DNA from: Gammaproteobacteria bacterium | GTDB lineage: Bacteria > Pseudomonadota > Gammaproteobacteria > JAADGQ01 | NCBI GenBank assembly: GCA_015490755.1 | Contig: WFXF01000087.1 | Location: 1-57,440, forward strand | Reading direction: 5' to 3' | DNA: 57,440 bases | Shown here: positions 13,942 to 23,045 of the stretch, piece by piece | How positions within the stretch are numbered: the stretch's first letter is position 1 | How the letters are laid out: each line of letters starts with the position of its first letter | Made by a program: the position numbers and the translations under genes | The notes under the pieces: model-generated | Database searches by the model: none | Told to the model about the DNA's origin: nothing | Seen by the model: only the letters and a program-made list of their open reading frames with translations

Positions 13942-16817
13942 TATTTAACCTCCTCGCCGCTTAATAATTGCTGATAACTCGCCGTCAAACGTCGGCGTGA
14001 TCGCCAGTACAGAAGATAAACAACAAGCAGACCAGCGAGCGCGGCAGCATAGTTCAAATATTCCCAATAGACCTGTGTCTCTTTCTCTATAGGGTCCAGA
14101 ATACGGGCAAAGTGGCCACGACTGCGAATTGAGAGTAACCCCCGATCTTCCAGCGACCAGTCAATCGCATTTTCCATTAACTGAATGGTATTAACATAAG
14201 GCGTACGCGTTGTATTCATGGCCAGATCCAGCATTTCATCGGTTACAAAAGTGCTGGATGAAAATAGAATAATACGGGCCGATTCTGGCGACTTTTCGAT
14301 CACACTTCCGACAACAACCGGCTCTGACCCCTCTTCATTTGAGTCATCACTGCCAAGCAACGGTGAAGGCTGGCCTTTAAAATAGGATTCAAACTGACCT
14401 TCAACAGCCACTGCCAACAGCTGTTTTCCTTTCTCACTGCCTACAGCAAACCCCATTTCAGGATAAGTCTCAAAGTCAGGCTGAATATCCAGTGAATCCG
14501 ATGCCCATGCATCATCGGTACTCTCTAACAGACGCGTTACCTGCCGTGAACTGTTTTTTTCATCATTCAGTTCGATCGGTGATGGCCAGTTCATCGTCAC
14601 TTGAGGAATCCCCGCTGTTAAATCACTTTGACTATTCATTCCATCGTCACGAATATCCACAAAATAGGGGTAATTCACCATCTGTATCTCCTGAACCATG
14701 AAGCCGCCCAGATTGCGTTGTACTGGAATTGGGAATGCACTGTTTTGAGGATCAAGAACCATCTGTTTTTTCAGATCAATTCCATGATGCTTTAACCATT
14801 CAATCACCTTTGAATCATTAGGCACAGCAGAAATAACGCCCTCCATTTTGATATCAAAAGGTGAGGCTGCCAGTATCACCGTACCGCCCTTCATCAAGAA
14901 CTGATCCACTGCAAATAGCTGCTTTTCATCCATCTGTTCGGGAGACAGCATAAGCAACAGATCAGCAGATTCAGAGACCTGCCCTGATTTAAGGTCAGTG
15001 TGATCCAGTGTTGAATTGCCCTGCAAAGGCAGAGTTAATTGCTCGAAGCGTTTATTGCTGCCCTGAGCCATACCAAATTGTGCCATCATTGGATTCACCG
15101 CTTCTGGAGCATTGATCGCAACGGTTTTAAGAAAGCCACTGGCAAAATGTTTTAAACTGGCTTCCAGCGCCCGCTCCATACCACCTTCGTCAAGCCCCTC
15201 AGGCAGTGGTACCTGCACCACTTTACCACCACTTTCCAGCGTCATATAAAACCAGAATGAATCGGGGTTAAATAGATCAATGGCCATCGGACGAAAACCA
15301 TACTGGGCTTCCAGTTGTTGTGCTAACGCGCCTCCATTCGCTTCAGGGTCATCAAAGTTGATATTCAATTTACCATCAGATGATGCTTCAAGTTTCGAAA
15401 GCACATTCAGGAGCTTTTTACGAAGTTCAATTAAGGGCTCTGGCAATGTGTCGTCCGGTGAAATATAACCTTGAAACTGAACGGGCGATGCAATATTCGC
15501 AAACAAATTTCCTGCCCCCTGATAGCCATAGAGCACTTTTTTAATCGCACGCGTAATATCGTATTCGGGATTACGCAGAGCCACTTCCAGCTCCATCTCA
15601 TTATGCACTTTGACATCAATCAGATCACGAAAACTCAGCGTTTCGTATTGATCGCCATATTGAACCAAAATATCAAAGTACGAGTTAACGATACCCGCCT
15701 GATATTTGCTCGCTGTTTGCAAGGGTTCAGGGCGAATTCCATATTTTTCTCCGGCTTCTTGTTCCAGCTCCGGATTTTCTAGCGGATCAATAAATTCAAC
15801 CCGGATTTTACCCTCTCCTGCGACTGAATACTCTTCAATAAGGTCACGCAGCTGGGGCACTAATGGTGCAAGCAACGGATGTGTTTGAGCGCTAAAATAA
15901 CCACGAATCAGTAATGGTTCACGAAGTTGATTCAGATAGCTTTTCGTGGCATCTGATATGGAATAAACCTGACCTTGTGTGATATCAACGCGCGCTGAAT
16001 TTATCTGCTGTAACCAGATGTTTCCTGCCAGAAAATTAGCAATAAACAGCCCGGTAAGAACTTTCCAGCGCGTATGATTTGGTTGGCCTTTCTGCCCTGC
16101 CCAGCGTATTTTTTCCAACGCAAATACGTTCAGTGTCAAAAAAATACCCACAATGCTTATGTAATAATAGAGATCACGTAAATCAATAACGCCACGAGTG
16201 ATCGATTCAAAGCGCGATCCAGAGCCTAACAACTTCAAATACTCTCCGACCTGATTGCCAAACAGTGAAGTCAAACCTTCCGAGCCCAACAGATAAAAAA
16301 AGCTGCAAATCAATACCGTCACAATCAGGCTGACAATCTGATTTTCACTGCGTGCACTCACAAACAGCCCGATTGCCGTATAAGCAGCAGCCAAAAATAG
16401 TGTCGCAAGATAAGCACCCAATACCGGCCCCCAATCAAGCGGCCCTAGAAAAGAGACCGTCACAGGCAGTGGCAACGTCAACAAAAGTGCCACGACAACC
16501 AGTGCCATACAGGCCAAAAATTTGCCCAATACATAATCAAGCGTACTTACAGGGGCAGTCAGTAAAAACTCCAATGTGCCTCCGCGCCGCTCTTCACTCC
16601 ACATGCGCATCGTAAGCGCTGCAACCAGAAAGATCAGTAAAACAGGCATCCACTGAAATAGTGGACGCATATCAGCAATATTTCGGGAGAAGAAGGTCTC
16701 GACCCAGAAAAAAACAAACAGGTTCACGACCAAAAAAGCACCAAAAAAGATGAATGCCGCAGGTGTTGAAAAGAATGAAGCAAACTCTTTACGGGCGACA
16801 TTTTTAATATTATGCAT
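13941..16817 (-). CDS. ABC permease fused to GldG-like auxiliary domain
   Basis: A 958-residue fusion. Residues 1-245 form an ABC-2-type permease with six helices (FFSTPAAFIFFGAF, LLTAPVSTLDYVLGKF and others). After another helix (about 255-275), a long periplasmic region (about 290-910) matches the GldG/ABC_transp_aux family. A C-terminal helix (about 915-940) and a basic tail follow. In Bacteroidetes GldF and GldG are separate gliding-motility proteins; here they are one polypeptide, as in a number of proteobacteria. The start overlaps the ATPase gene by eight bases and the end overlaps the DUF4340 gene by one. The exported substrate is unknown. Confidence 0.85.
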   Translation of the reverse strand: MHNIKNVARKEFASFFSTPAAFIFFGAFLVVNLFVFFWVETFFSRNIADMRPLFQWMPVLLIFLVAALTMRMWSEERRGGTLEFLLTAPVSTLDYVLGKFLACMALVVVALLLTLPLPVTVSFLGPLDWGPVLGAYLATLFLAAAYTAIGLFVSARSENQIVSLIVTVLICSFFYLLGSEGLTSLFGNQVGEYLKLLGSGSRFESITRGVIDLRDLYYYISIVGIFLTLNVFALEKIRWAGQKGQPNHTRWKVLTGLFIANFLAGNIWLQQINSARVDITQGQVYSISDATKSYLNQLREPLLIRGYFSAQTHPLLAPLVPQLRDLIEEYSVAGEGKIRVEFIDPLENPELEQEAGEKYGIRPEPLQTASKYQAGIVNSYFDILVQYGDQYETLSFRDLIDVKVHNEMELEVALRNPEYDITRAIKKVLYGYQGAGNLFANIASPVQFQGYISPDDTLPEPLIELRKKLLNVLSKLEASSDGKLNINFDDPEANGGALAQQLEAQYGFRPMAIDLFNPDSFWFYMTLESGGKVVQVPLPEGLDEGGMERALEASLKHFASGFLKTVAINAPEAVNPMMAQFGMAQGSNKRFEQLTLPLQGNSTLDHTDLKSGQVSESADLLLMLSPEQMDEKQLFAVDQFLMKGGTVILAASPFDIKMEGVISAVPNDSKVIEWLKHHGIDLKKQMVLDPQNSAFPIPVQRNLGGFMVQEIQMVNYPYFVDIRDDGMNSQSDLTAGIPQVTMNWPSPIELNDEKNSSRQVTRLLESTDDAWASDSLDIQPDFETYPEMGFAVGSEKGKQLLAVAVEGQFESYFKGQPSPLLGSDDSNEEGSEPVVVGSVIEKSPESARIILFSSSTFVTDEMLDLAMNTTRTPYVNTIQLMENAIDWSLEDRGLLSIRSRGHFARILDPIEKETQVYWEYLNYAAALAGLLVVYLLYWRSRRRLTASYQQLLSGEEVK

Positions 16818-17763
16818 GAGCTTTCCCCCCCTCCTTCACTTGATTAATATCCTGAAATACAGTCTCCAGATCATACCGTTCAGGTTTCAGCATATAGAGT
16901 TCCACCCCCTGCTCAATAATTGTTTTAGAGACCATAGAAGCAACATTCAAAGACTCTTCTGTATTATTGATTCGTAAAGCATAATGATATTGCTCTGCTT
17001 CACTATGTAAATATTCAACACCGGTTACAGCATCAATTGAATCAAACAGCCTGTTCGTTTTATCGCGGTCTGTATTCACAGCAATTAATAAGCGATGTGA
17101 CATCGTCTGCAACTCATCCAAACGCGAATCCAATACTTTTTTACCGTTACGAATAATAATAGCCCGGTCACAAATTGCTTGAACTTCGTGCAATATATGT
17201 GTCGATAAAATAACCGTTGAATTTTCAGCTAACTCTTTAATAAGTGCACGCATGTGCTGAATTTGAGAAGGATCGAGACCATTTGTGGGTTCATCAAGAA
17301 TCAAAATCTGGGGTTCGTGAAGAATGGCCTGCGCGACACCAACGCGTTGACGATAACCACGTGAAAGTGTGGAGATAGGCTGTGTTGCTTTTTCATTCAG
17401 CTCAGTACGACTAATCGCTTTGAGAACCGCTTGTGAACGTGATGTTTCTGCAATACCGTGCAACCCTGCCGCATAATTCAGATAATCAATGATGGTCATT
17501 TCTGAATAAACCGGACAGTTTTCCGGCAAGTAACCAATTTTCTGTTGTACAGCCCGCTGTTGCTGGCTGATATCCAGACCATCAATTTCAATGGTACCGG
17601 AATCAGGCTCTAAATAGCCTGTCAGCATTTTCATAATAGTGGTTTTACCCGCACCATTATGTCCAAGCAGACCGACAATTTCTCCTTGCTTGATGTTAAA
17701 CGACACACTGTCCACAGCAGTAAAATCCCCATAACTGCGAGTGAGCTTGTTAGTTCTTATCAT
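16810..17763 (-). CDS. ABC transporter ATP-binding protein (GldA/CcmA-like)
   Basis: A 317-residue ATPase with Walker A GHNGAGKTT, Q-loop YLPENCP, signature LSRGYRQR, Walker B ILILDEPTNGLDP, and switch His in STHILHE. A C-terminal extension of about 90 residues resembles other GldA-type subunits. It energises the permease encoded by the overlapping downstream gene. This is the first gene of the operon ATPase, permease-GldG, DUF4340, possibly diguanylate cyclase. A Shine-Dalgarno sequence is not obvious, and the A+T-rich region upstream probably contains the promoter. Confidence 0.92.
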   Translation of the reverse strand: MIRTNKLTRSYGDFTAVDSVSFNIKQGEIVGLLGHNGAGKTTIMKMLTGYLEPDSGTIEIDGLDISQQQRAVQQKIGYLPENCPVYSEMTIIDYLNYAAGLHGIAETSRSQAVLKAISRTELNEKATQPISTLSRGYRQRVGVAQAILHEPQILILDEPTNGLDPSQIQHMRALIKELAENSTVILSTHILHEVQAICDRAIIIRNGKKVLDSRLDELQTMSHRLLIAVNTDRDKTNRLFDSIDAVTGVEYLHSEAEQYHYALRINNTEESLNVASMVSKTIIEQGVELYMLKPERYDLETVFQDINQVKEGGKAHA

Positions 17764-18030
17764 GACGATGAATCCACTCTGTTTTTAGCTTCAATGCAAA
17801 TCTCGACTTTACGATATAAAAAATTATCGAAAGTTCACTCAATTTATTAATGATTTTGTTTTAAACGAGTACACAAAAGATTTTTGTGTTTTTTCACAAA
17901 AAGTAAAAAACAGTGGGTTTAAATAAGTATTAATGATACCGCCACCGAATGGCTCAATGGCGGTTTTAGCGAGTCAAATTTACACTTAGAACGAGCACGG
18001 AATAAGTTTCCTAATTTTCGTGACCGTTCC
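17764..18030. other. A+T-rich intergenic region with two hairpins
   Basis: The region holds no gene. TTTTTGTG (17881-17888) and CACAAAAA (17895-17902) form a perfect 8-bp hairpin with a T6 loop. ACCGCCA (17938-17944) and TGGCGGT (17958-17964) form a second, followed by TTTT on the plus strand. The first lies upstream of the ABC operon and may belong to its control region; the second lies past the polysaccharide lyase gene. Their roles are not established. Confidence 0.4.
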
Positions 18031-18942
18031 TTAGTTTATTTCAATATTGATGCTTTGAGGAATAGTAGGTTCTTTTGGTTGATTGAGTGATCTAGGGGGA
18101 GTTTTAGGTGGAGTATTGGTGACTGGAATGGAGCCAGATGTAGCACTTCGCCCTCCAGGTGAAACTTCTGCATAACTGGAATTGGCATCACCATTTTTCA
18201 CTTCATCATAAATAATTGCACCCGCACTCTTTATTCCGACGTATGTACCATATAATTGAGCGTACCAACGTTTTTTAAGAGTACCACATGATGTCCAGAT
18301 ATTGACATTCGACCCTGTCCTATTAACAACCTGCTTACCATTAACCCATATTTTCCAAAATCCATCACTTTTATCTGAATACTTAAAATTCATCACAACG
18401 TCAAACCATTTGTTTGTCTCAAAAGGAAAGCTATAAGCAAGATCCGTATTCGCACCAGCACTCGGACCACTTTTCTTGTTGAGCGCCCATGATGGGGTTA
18501 AGCGTATATCAAAACTTTTACCGTCTTTGCTTCTAATCAAAGTAAAACCGTTCCCCCCCGTATGCTCACAATATCCAGTTTGAGCCATGGCCGAGTGATG
18601 CTGGTGAAAGATTCCCCAGCCAGTGTTTTTTTCATTTGCCGGAATTAGAAAACTAAAGCCAGCCCAATATTCTTTGCCCCACATAAAGTCCCCAGACCTT
18701 GGATATGAGCGTCCAGGTATGATTTCACAACGCACATTTTCGTTTGCATCCTTTTTCATCAGCATAGAATATTTCCCACTGCGTACGAATTGAGTTTGGG
18801 GAACAAGATTACGATCTTTATTACTACAGGTTGCAGTCTCTCTTACTTTTACTGCACCCGTTTCAAAACCTTCGCTATACATAAGAGCAGCTTGAACATT
18901 TGGAACAAAAACCAACAAACCAACAACACCTAACCATTTCAT
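18031..18942 (-). CDS. Secreted heparin-lyase-I-like polysaccharide lyase
   Basis: A 303-residue protein with a Sec signal peptide (residues 1-19, ending NVQA). A beta-jelly-roll domain follows with FSFLIPANEKNTGWGIFHQHHS, NKWFDVVMNFKYS and GFWKIWVNGKQV, typical of the polysaccharide lyase family PF14099. The last 45 residues are Pro/Ser/Thr-rich and may be a linker or wall-facing tail. It probably cleaves or binds an extracellular uronic-acid polymer; the substrate is unknown. ATG at 18942 follows AGGAGG with good spacing. An in-frame upstream start would place residues before the signal peptide and is rejected. It is a single gene, divergent from the antiporter gene. Confidence 0.8.
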   Translation of the reverse strand: MKWLGVVGLLVFVPNVQAALMYSEGFETGAVKVRETATCSNKDRNLVPQTQFVRSGKYSMLMKKDANENVRCEIIPGRSYPRSGDFMWGKEYWAGFSFLIPANEKNTGWGIFHQHHSAMAQTGYCEHTGGNGFTLIRSKDGKSFDIRLTPSWALNKKSGPSAGANTDLAYSFPFETNKWFDVVMNFKYSDKSDGFWKIWVNGKQVVNRTGSNVNIWTSCGTLKKRWYAQLYGTYVGIKSAGAIIYDEVKNGDANSSYAEVSPGGRSATSGSIPVTNTPPKTPPRSLNQPKEPTIPQSINIEIN

Positions 18943-19119
18943 AATTAAACCTCCTGAATTATCATGAATACATAGTATCTCGACACTATCGTACAATTTG
19001 CATCAATAAAACGAGAGCATGATCACAATGCCATATAAAAACCAACAATAACTATGCTACTCTTTTCTGTGGCGGCATAAGTCTCCCACTTTTCATTACG
19101 GATTTTGTAAAAATAATAT

Positions 19120-21105
19120 ATGGACTACAGTTATTTAAACGAAATACTCATCCTGTTTGCTGTTGCGGTTGGTGTTGTTATTTTGTGTTTACGCCTGAAT
19201 ATACCCGCTATTTTAGGTTATTTGACTGTTGGAGTGGTCGTTGGACCCTACGGACTTGCTCTGATTCATGACACAGAACATACCCGAGAACTGGCAGAGT
19301 TTGGGGTTGTCTTTCTGTTATTCACTATTGGCCTGGAGTTCTCTTTACCGCAACTCATACGTATGAAAAGCAGCGTATTGGGTTTAGGTGGTACTCAAGT
19401 GCTATTTAGCACGGCCATCACTGCTGGTATCGCAACTTATTTAGGTTTGCCACTGAGTAGTGCCATATTACTTGGTGGTATTATTGCTATGTCGTCAACT
19501 GCGCTGGTCATTCGTCAACTGACCGATCAAGCCGAACTGCATACCCGTCACGGACGTAATGCCGTGGGTATTCTTCTGTTTCAGGATGTTATGGTCATCC
19601 CCTTCCTGATTCTCGCTGCAATGCTTTCAGGCGCAACTGAAGATACCCCAATGAATGCCCTTTTAATGGCAACCGGCAAAGGAATTTTGGCTCTTGCAGT
19701 CATTTTTGCAGTCGGCCACTGGCTGTTGCCTCCCTTATTCCGTGGTGTCGCAAAACACCGCTCTGCTGAACTCTTTACCTTAACAGCACTGCTCGTAGCG
19801 ATAAGTGCAGCGTGGTTGACCAGTCAATTGGGGTTATCATTAGCTCTAGGAGCATTTGTAGCAGGTATGATGCTGGGCGAAACAGAATTTCGCCATCAAA
19901 TAGAAGCTGAAATAAGACCTTTTCGTGATATATTACTTGCCCTTTTCTTTATCACCATCGGAATGCTGTTTAACGTCAAACTCTTGCCTGAAATATGGTT
20001 TTGGGTGTTACTCCTGGTGGCTGGCCTGGTATTACTTAAAGCTATACTTATTACAGCCCTGTGTCGATTATTTAAATGGGATTCTGCTGTATCACTCAGA
20101 ACGGGGCTGGTATTGGCTCATGGAGGGGAGTTTGGCTTTGCAATTTTAACACTGGCACTTGCCAGCGATATATTTCCATCCAATTACGGTCAGATTGTAC
20201 TGGCTGCATTGCTTATAAGCATGGCTGTTACACCCTTTCTTATTCGTTATAACGGTTTACTGGCTAAAAAGATTTTGCCTGATGCAACTGCATTAAGCCG
20301 TCATGCAATCGAAGAGCAAGCGATCGATACCACTCACGGTGTTGAAAACCATGTCATTATTTGTGGTTATGGTCGTATTGGACAAAATATTGCACGAATC
20401 CTGGAGAGTGAAAAAATTCCTTATGTTGCCATGGATCTCGATCCAACCCTGGTTCAAAATGCGATTAAAGCCAAAGAACCCGTCACATATGGCGACTCAG
20501 CTAATTTACATCTACTTGAAGCCGTTGGTTTAATGAAAGCTGCTGCACTCGTTATTAGTGTTGATGACTTTAATATCGCACTAAAAATTATTCACAAAGT
20601 TCGCCAGGTCAATATATCAATTCCTATTTTAGTACGCACAGCAGATGACGCTCATCTGGAAGCCTTGCAAAAAGCAGGAGCAACAGAGATTATTCCTGAA
20701 ACAATGGAAGCAAGCCTTATGATCTCATCCCACCTACTTTTGATGCTTAAAATACCTGTATCACGCGTTCTACATAAAATTCGTACTATAAGAAAAAATC
20801 GCTATACCGTTCTTCACCAACTTTTCCCTGGTGAAGATGCTACTACCATTCTTAGCAGTGGTGGAGAAATAGAGCAATTACGAGCGATAGAACTGCCTGA
20901 AGGTTTAGCCGTTGCAGGGCAACGTATTGCTAATTTAAAACTGGATCAGCTAAATGTCTGTATTTCTGTATTGCAACATAAGGATCAACGTATTCCAGAT
21001 CCGTCGCCTGATACAGTCATATTTTCAGGAGATGTACTCACACTTTACGGCACACCATCTGCATTGGATAAAGCTGAAAGTTATTTATATTCAATAAGGT
21101 CATAA
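19120..21105 (+). CDS. CPA2-family cation:proton antiporter (KefB/YbaL type)
   Basis: A 661-residue protein. Residues 1-380 form a Na+/H+-exchanger domain of about 12-13 helices with GLEFSLPQL and FQDVMVIP, the latter holding a conserved Gln-Asp. An RCK/TrkA-N domain (about 405-530) has the nucleotide motif GYGRIGQ followed by an acidic residue (VAMDLD). A TrkA-C domain (about 565-655) ends the protein. Such proteins move K+ or Na+ against protons and are gated by nucleotides or thiol adducts. It appears monocistronic, with the HIT gene convergent 22 bases downstream. No clear Shine-Dalgarno sequence precedes the ATG. Confidence 0.92.
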   Translation: MDYSYLNEILILFAVAVGVVILCLRLNIPAILGYLTVGVVVGPYGLALIHDTEHTRELAEFGVVFLLFTIGLEFSLPQLIRMKSSVLGLGGTQVLFSTAITAGIATYLGLPLSSAILLGGIIAMSSTALVIRQLTDQAELHTRHGRNAVGILLFQDVMVIPFLILAAMLSGATEDTPMNALLMATGKGILALAVIFAVGHWLLPPLFRGVAKHRSAELFTLTALLVAISAAWLTSQLGLSLALGAFVAGMMLGETEFRHQIEAEIRPFRDILLALFFITIGMLFNVKLLPEIWFWVLLLVAGLVLLKAILITALCRLFKWDSAVSLRTGLVLAHGGEFGFAILTLALASDIFPSNYGQIVLAALLISMAVTPFLIRYNGLLAKKILPDATALSRHAIEEQAIDTTHGVENHVIICGYGRIGQNIARILESEKIPYVAMDLDPTLVQNAIKAKEPVTYGDSANLHLLEAVGLMKAAALVISVDDFNIALKIIHKVRQVNISIPILVRTADDAHLEALQKAGATEIIPETMEASLMISSHLLLMLKIPVSRVLHKIRTIRKNRYTVLHQLFPGEDATTILSSGGEIEQLRAIELPEGLAVAGQRIANLKLDQLNVCISVLQHKDQRIPDPSPDTVIFSGDVLTLYGTPSALDKAESYLYSIRS

Positions 21106-21127
21106 AAGGCATAGCCTTGTTGAGCAT

Positions 21128-21472
21128 TTAACCTGGTGGCCAAGTCATTGAACGGCCACCGAGAATATGCAGATGAATATGAAAAACCTCCTGACCGCCC
21201 TCTCTATTACAGTTAATAACCGCACGATAACCACTTTCAGCAATACCTTCCTGATTCGTGATTTTTGTTGCCGCCATATATAGCTTACCAATTAACACTT
21301 CATCTTCATGACTCATATCGTTAATAGTAGCGATATGCTTTTTAGGTATTACCAATATATGCACAGGTGCTTGTGGATTCAAATCTCGAAATGCCAAAAC
21401 AGTATCATCCTCATAAACAATATCGGGCTTAATATCACCCGCTACCATTTTGCAAAAAAGACAATTTCCCAT
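21128..21472 (-). CDS. hinT: HIT-family nucleotide phosphoramidase (HinT-like)
   Basis: A 114-residue histidine-triad protein. The N-terminal CLFCK motif, the central PVHILVIPKKHI and the active-site motif FHIHLHILGG match HinT/YcfF-type enzymes, which hydrolyse AMP-lysine and related phosphoramidates as dimers. Length agrees with the family. ATG at 21472 starts with the conserved GNCLFCK; upstream in-frame codons would extend into the divergent sbcB promoter. The gene is divergent from sbcB with 45 bases between start codons. Confidence 0.92.
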   Translation of the reverse strand: MGNCLFCKMVAGDIKPDIVYEDDTVLAFRDLNPQAPVHILVIPKKHIATINDMSHEDEVLIGKLYMAATKITNQEGIAESGYRAVINCNREGGQEVFHIHLHILGGRSMTWPPG

Positions 21473-21517
21473 ATTATAGATCCCATAAATGAATTTAATC
21501 CAAGAAGATACACCGAG

Positions 21518-22957
21518 ATGAATCCAAAAGCCAAAACCATTTATTGGTATGATTATGAAACTTTCGGTATTAACCCAGTCTATGATCGAATTTCTCAATT
21601 TGCAGGAATCCGTACAGATGAAAACCTTAATGTTATAGGTAAACCGCTCAATCTTTACTGTAAACCTGCCAACGACATGCTACCCAACCCCGAAGCCTGT
21701 CTGATTACAGGCATCACACCACAGATAGCACTCGACAAAGGAGTTCCAGAAACTGAATTTATAAAACAGATCAATCATGAATTTTCACAAGCCAATACTT
21801 GCGTAACCGGATATAACAATATTCGATTTGATGATGAATTCACCCGCCACACACTCTATCGAAATCTGCTCGATCCTTATGCCAGAGAGTGGAAAAATGG
21901 AAATTCCCGCTGGGATATTATCGACATGGTTCGTCTCACACGAGCACTGAGACCTCAAGGAATTCACTGGCCAACACACAGTGATGGTCGCCCCAGCATA
22001 AAACTGGAAGACCTTACTGTTGCAAATGGCATCAATCATGATGCCGCACATGATGCACTCTCCGATGTTTATGCGACAATTGCAGTGGCCAAATTGATAA
22101 AAGATAAGCAACCGAAACTTTATGACTACGTTTATCAAAACCGAACAAAGCATAAAAGTGCTGCACTGCTAAACATGCAAACACAAACTCCAGTGTTACA
22201 TATATCAGGTATGTATCCTGCGGAATTTGGTAATATAGCCGTTATCATACCGATCGCATTACACCCTACCAATAAAAATGGAGTCATTGTCTTTGATCTA
22301 CGCTATGACCCCAGACCTTTATTTGAGCTCAGTGCAGAAGAGATTCAGACGAGACTGTTTACCCCACTCCAGGAATTACCTGAAGGGATAGAGCGTATTC
22401 CATTGAAAACCGTGCACCTAAACAAATGTCCTGTTATTGTTCCTGTAAAGACACTGAATACTGAATCAAAAAAGCGCTTTCAAATTGATATTCCGACCTG
22501 CCTTGATCATCATAAACGGATTCAAAAAGTACCTGGTTTGCAGAAAAAAATTCAACAGGTATTTTCAATAACACAGTTTGAAGAGAAAACTGACCCGGAT
22601 ACATTACTCTACGGTGGCGCATTTTTTGAAAGTGCCGATAAAAGAAAAATGGAAACAATCCATACCATGACACCGGAGCAACTTGCAAAATTTACCCCTG
22701 TATTCAATGATGCCAGACTTCCTGAAATGTTATTTCGGTACCGAGCCAGAAACTATCCGGAAAGTTTGTCGCGTCAAGAAGAGTCTGACTGGAATAAATA
22801 CCGTACTGAACACCTGCTTCGCTCTGAAAAAGGTAAGTTGACTTTAGATGAATTTCATAAAAATATCGAAACTCTCCGGAAAGAGAGAGACCTCACAACT
22901 GCACAGCAATCACTACTTGATCAACTGGAAATTTATGTAAAAGAACTTAAACTTTAA
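21518..22957 (+). CDS. sbcB: Exodeoxyribonuclease I
   Basis: A 479-residue protein, close to the 475 residues of E. coli ExoI. It has the DEDDh exonuclease motif I (YDYETFG, D12/E14), motif II around GYNNIRFDDEFTR, and motif III HDALSDVYA. The SH3-like and helical extension domains of SbcB follow (about 200-475). It degrades single-stranded DNA 3' to 5' and takes part in recombination and mismatch repair. The ATG at 21518 begins the conserved N-terminus; a longer frame starting at 21308 overlaps the divergent HIT gene and is rejected. It is followed by two weak hairpins. Confidence 0.95.
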   Translation: MNPKAKTIYWYDYETFGINPVYDRISQFAGIRTDENLNVIGKPLNLYCKPANDMLPNPEACLITGITPQIALDKGVPETEFIKQINHEFSQANTCVTGYNNIRFDDEFTRHTLYRNLLDPYAREWKNGNSRWDIIDMVRLTRALRPQGIHWPTHSDGRPSIKLEDLTVANGINHDAAHDALSDVYATIAVAKLIKDKQPKLYDYVYQNRTKHKSAALLNMQTQTPVLHISGMYPAEFGNIAVIIPIALHPTNKNGVIVFDLRYDPRPLFELSAEEIQTRLFTPLQELPEGIERIPLKTVHLNKCPVIVPVKTLNTESKKRFQIDIPTCLDHHKRIQKVPGLQKKIQQVFSITQFEEKTDPDTLLYGGAFFESADKRKMETIHTMTPEQLAKFTPVFNDARLPEMLFRYRARNYPESLSRQEESDWNKYRTEHLLRSEKGKLTLDEFHKNIETLRKERDLTTAQQSLLDQLEIYVKELKL

Positions 22958-22982
22958 AGATTGTTGAGTACCCGATAAACCT

Positions 22983-23021
22983 GTAGAATAAATCTACCTT
23001 CAACGAACGGAATTTGTTGAA
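22983..23021 (+). terminator. Two short hairpins after sbcB
   Basis: GTAGA-ATAAA-TCTAC (22983-22997) is followed by TTCAAC (22999-23004) pairing with GTTGAA (23016-23021). Neither has a T-run. They may weakly end the sbcB transcript or form part of the leader of the next gene. Confidence 0.3.
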
Positions 23022-23045
23022 AACACATAAGGAAGAGTAACAAGG

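Noticed and set aside
21308-21517. N-terminal extension of the sbcB frame
   Set aside because: It runs antisense through the HIT gene and precedes the conserved SbcB N-terminus.
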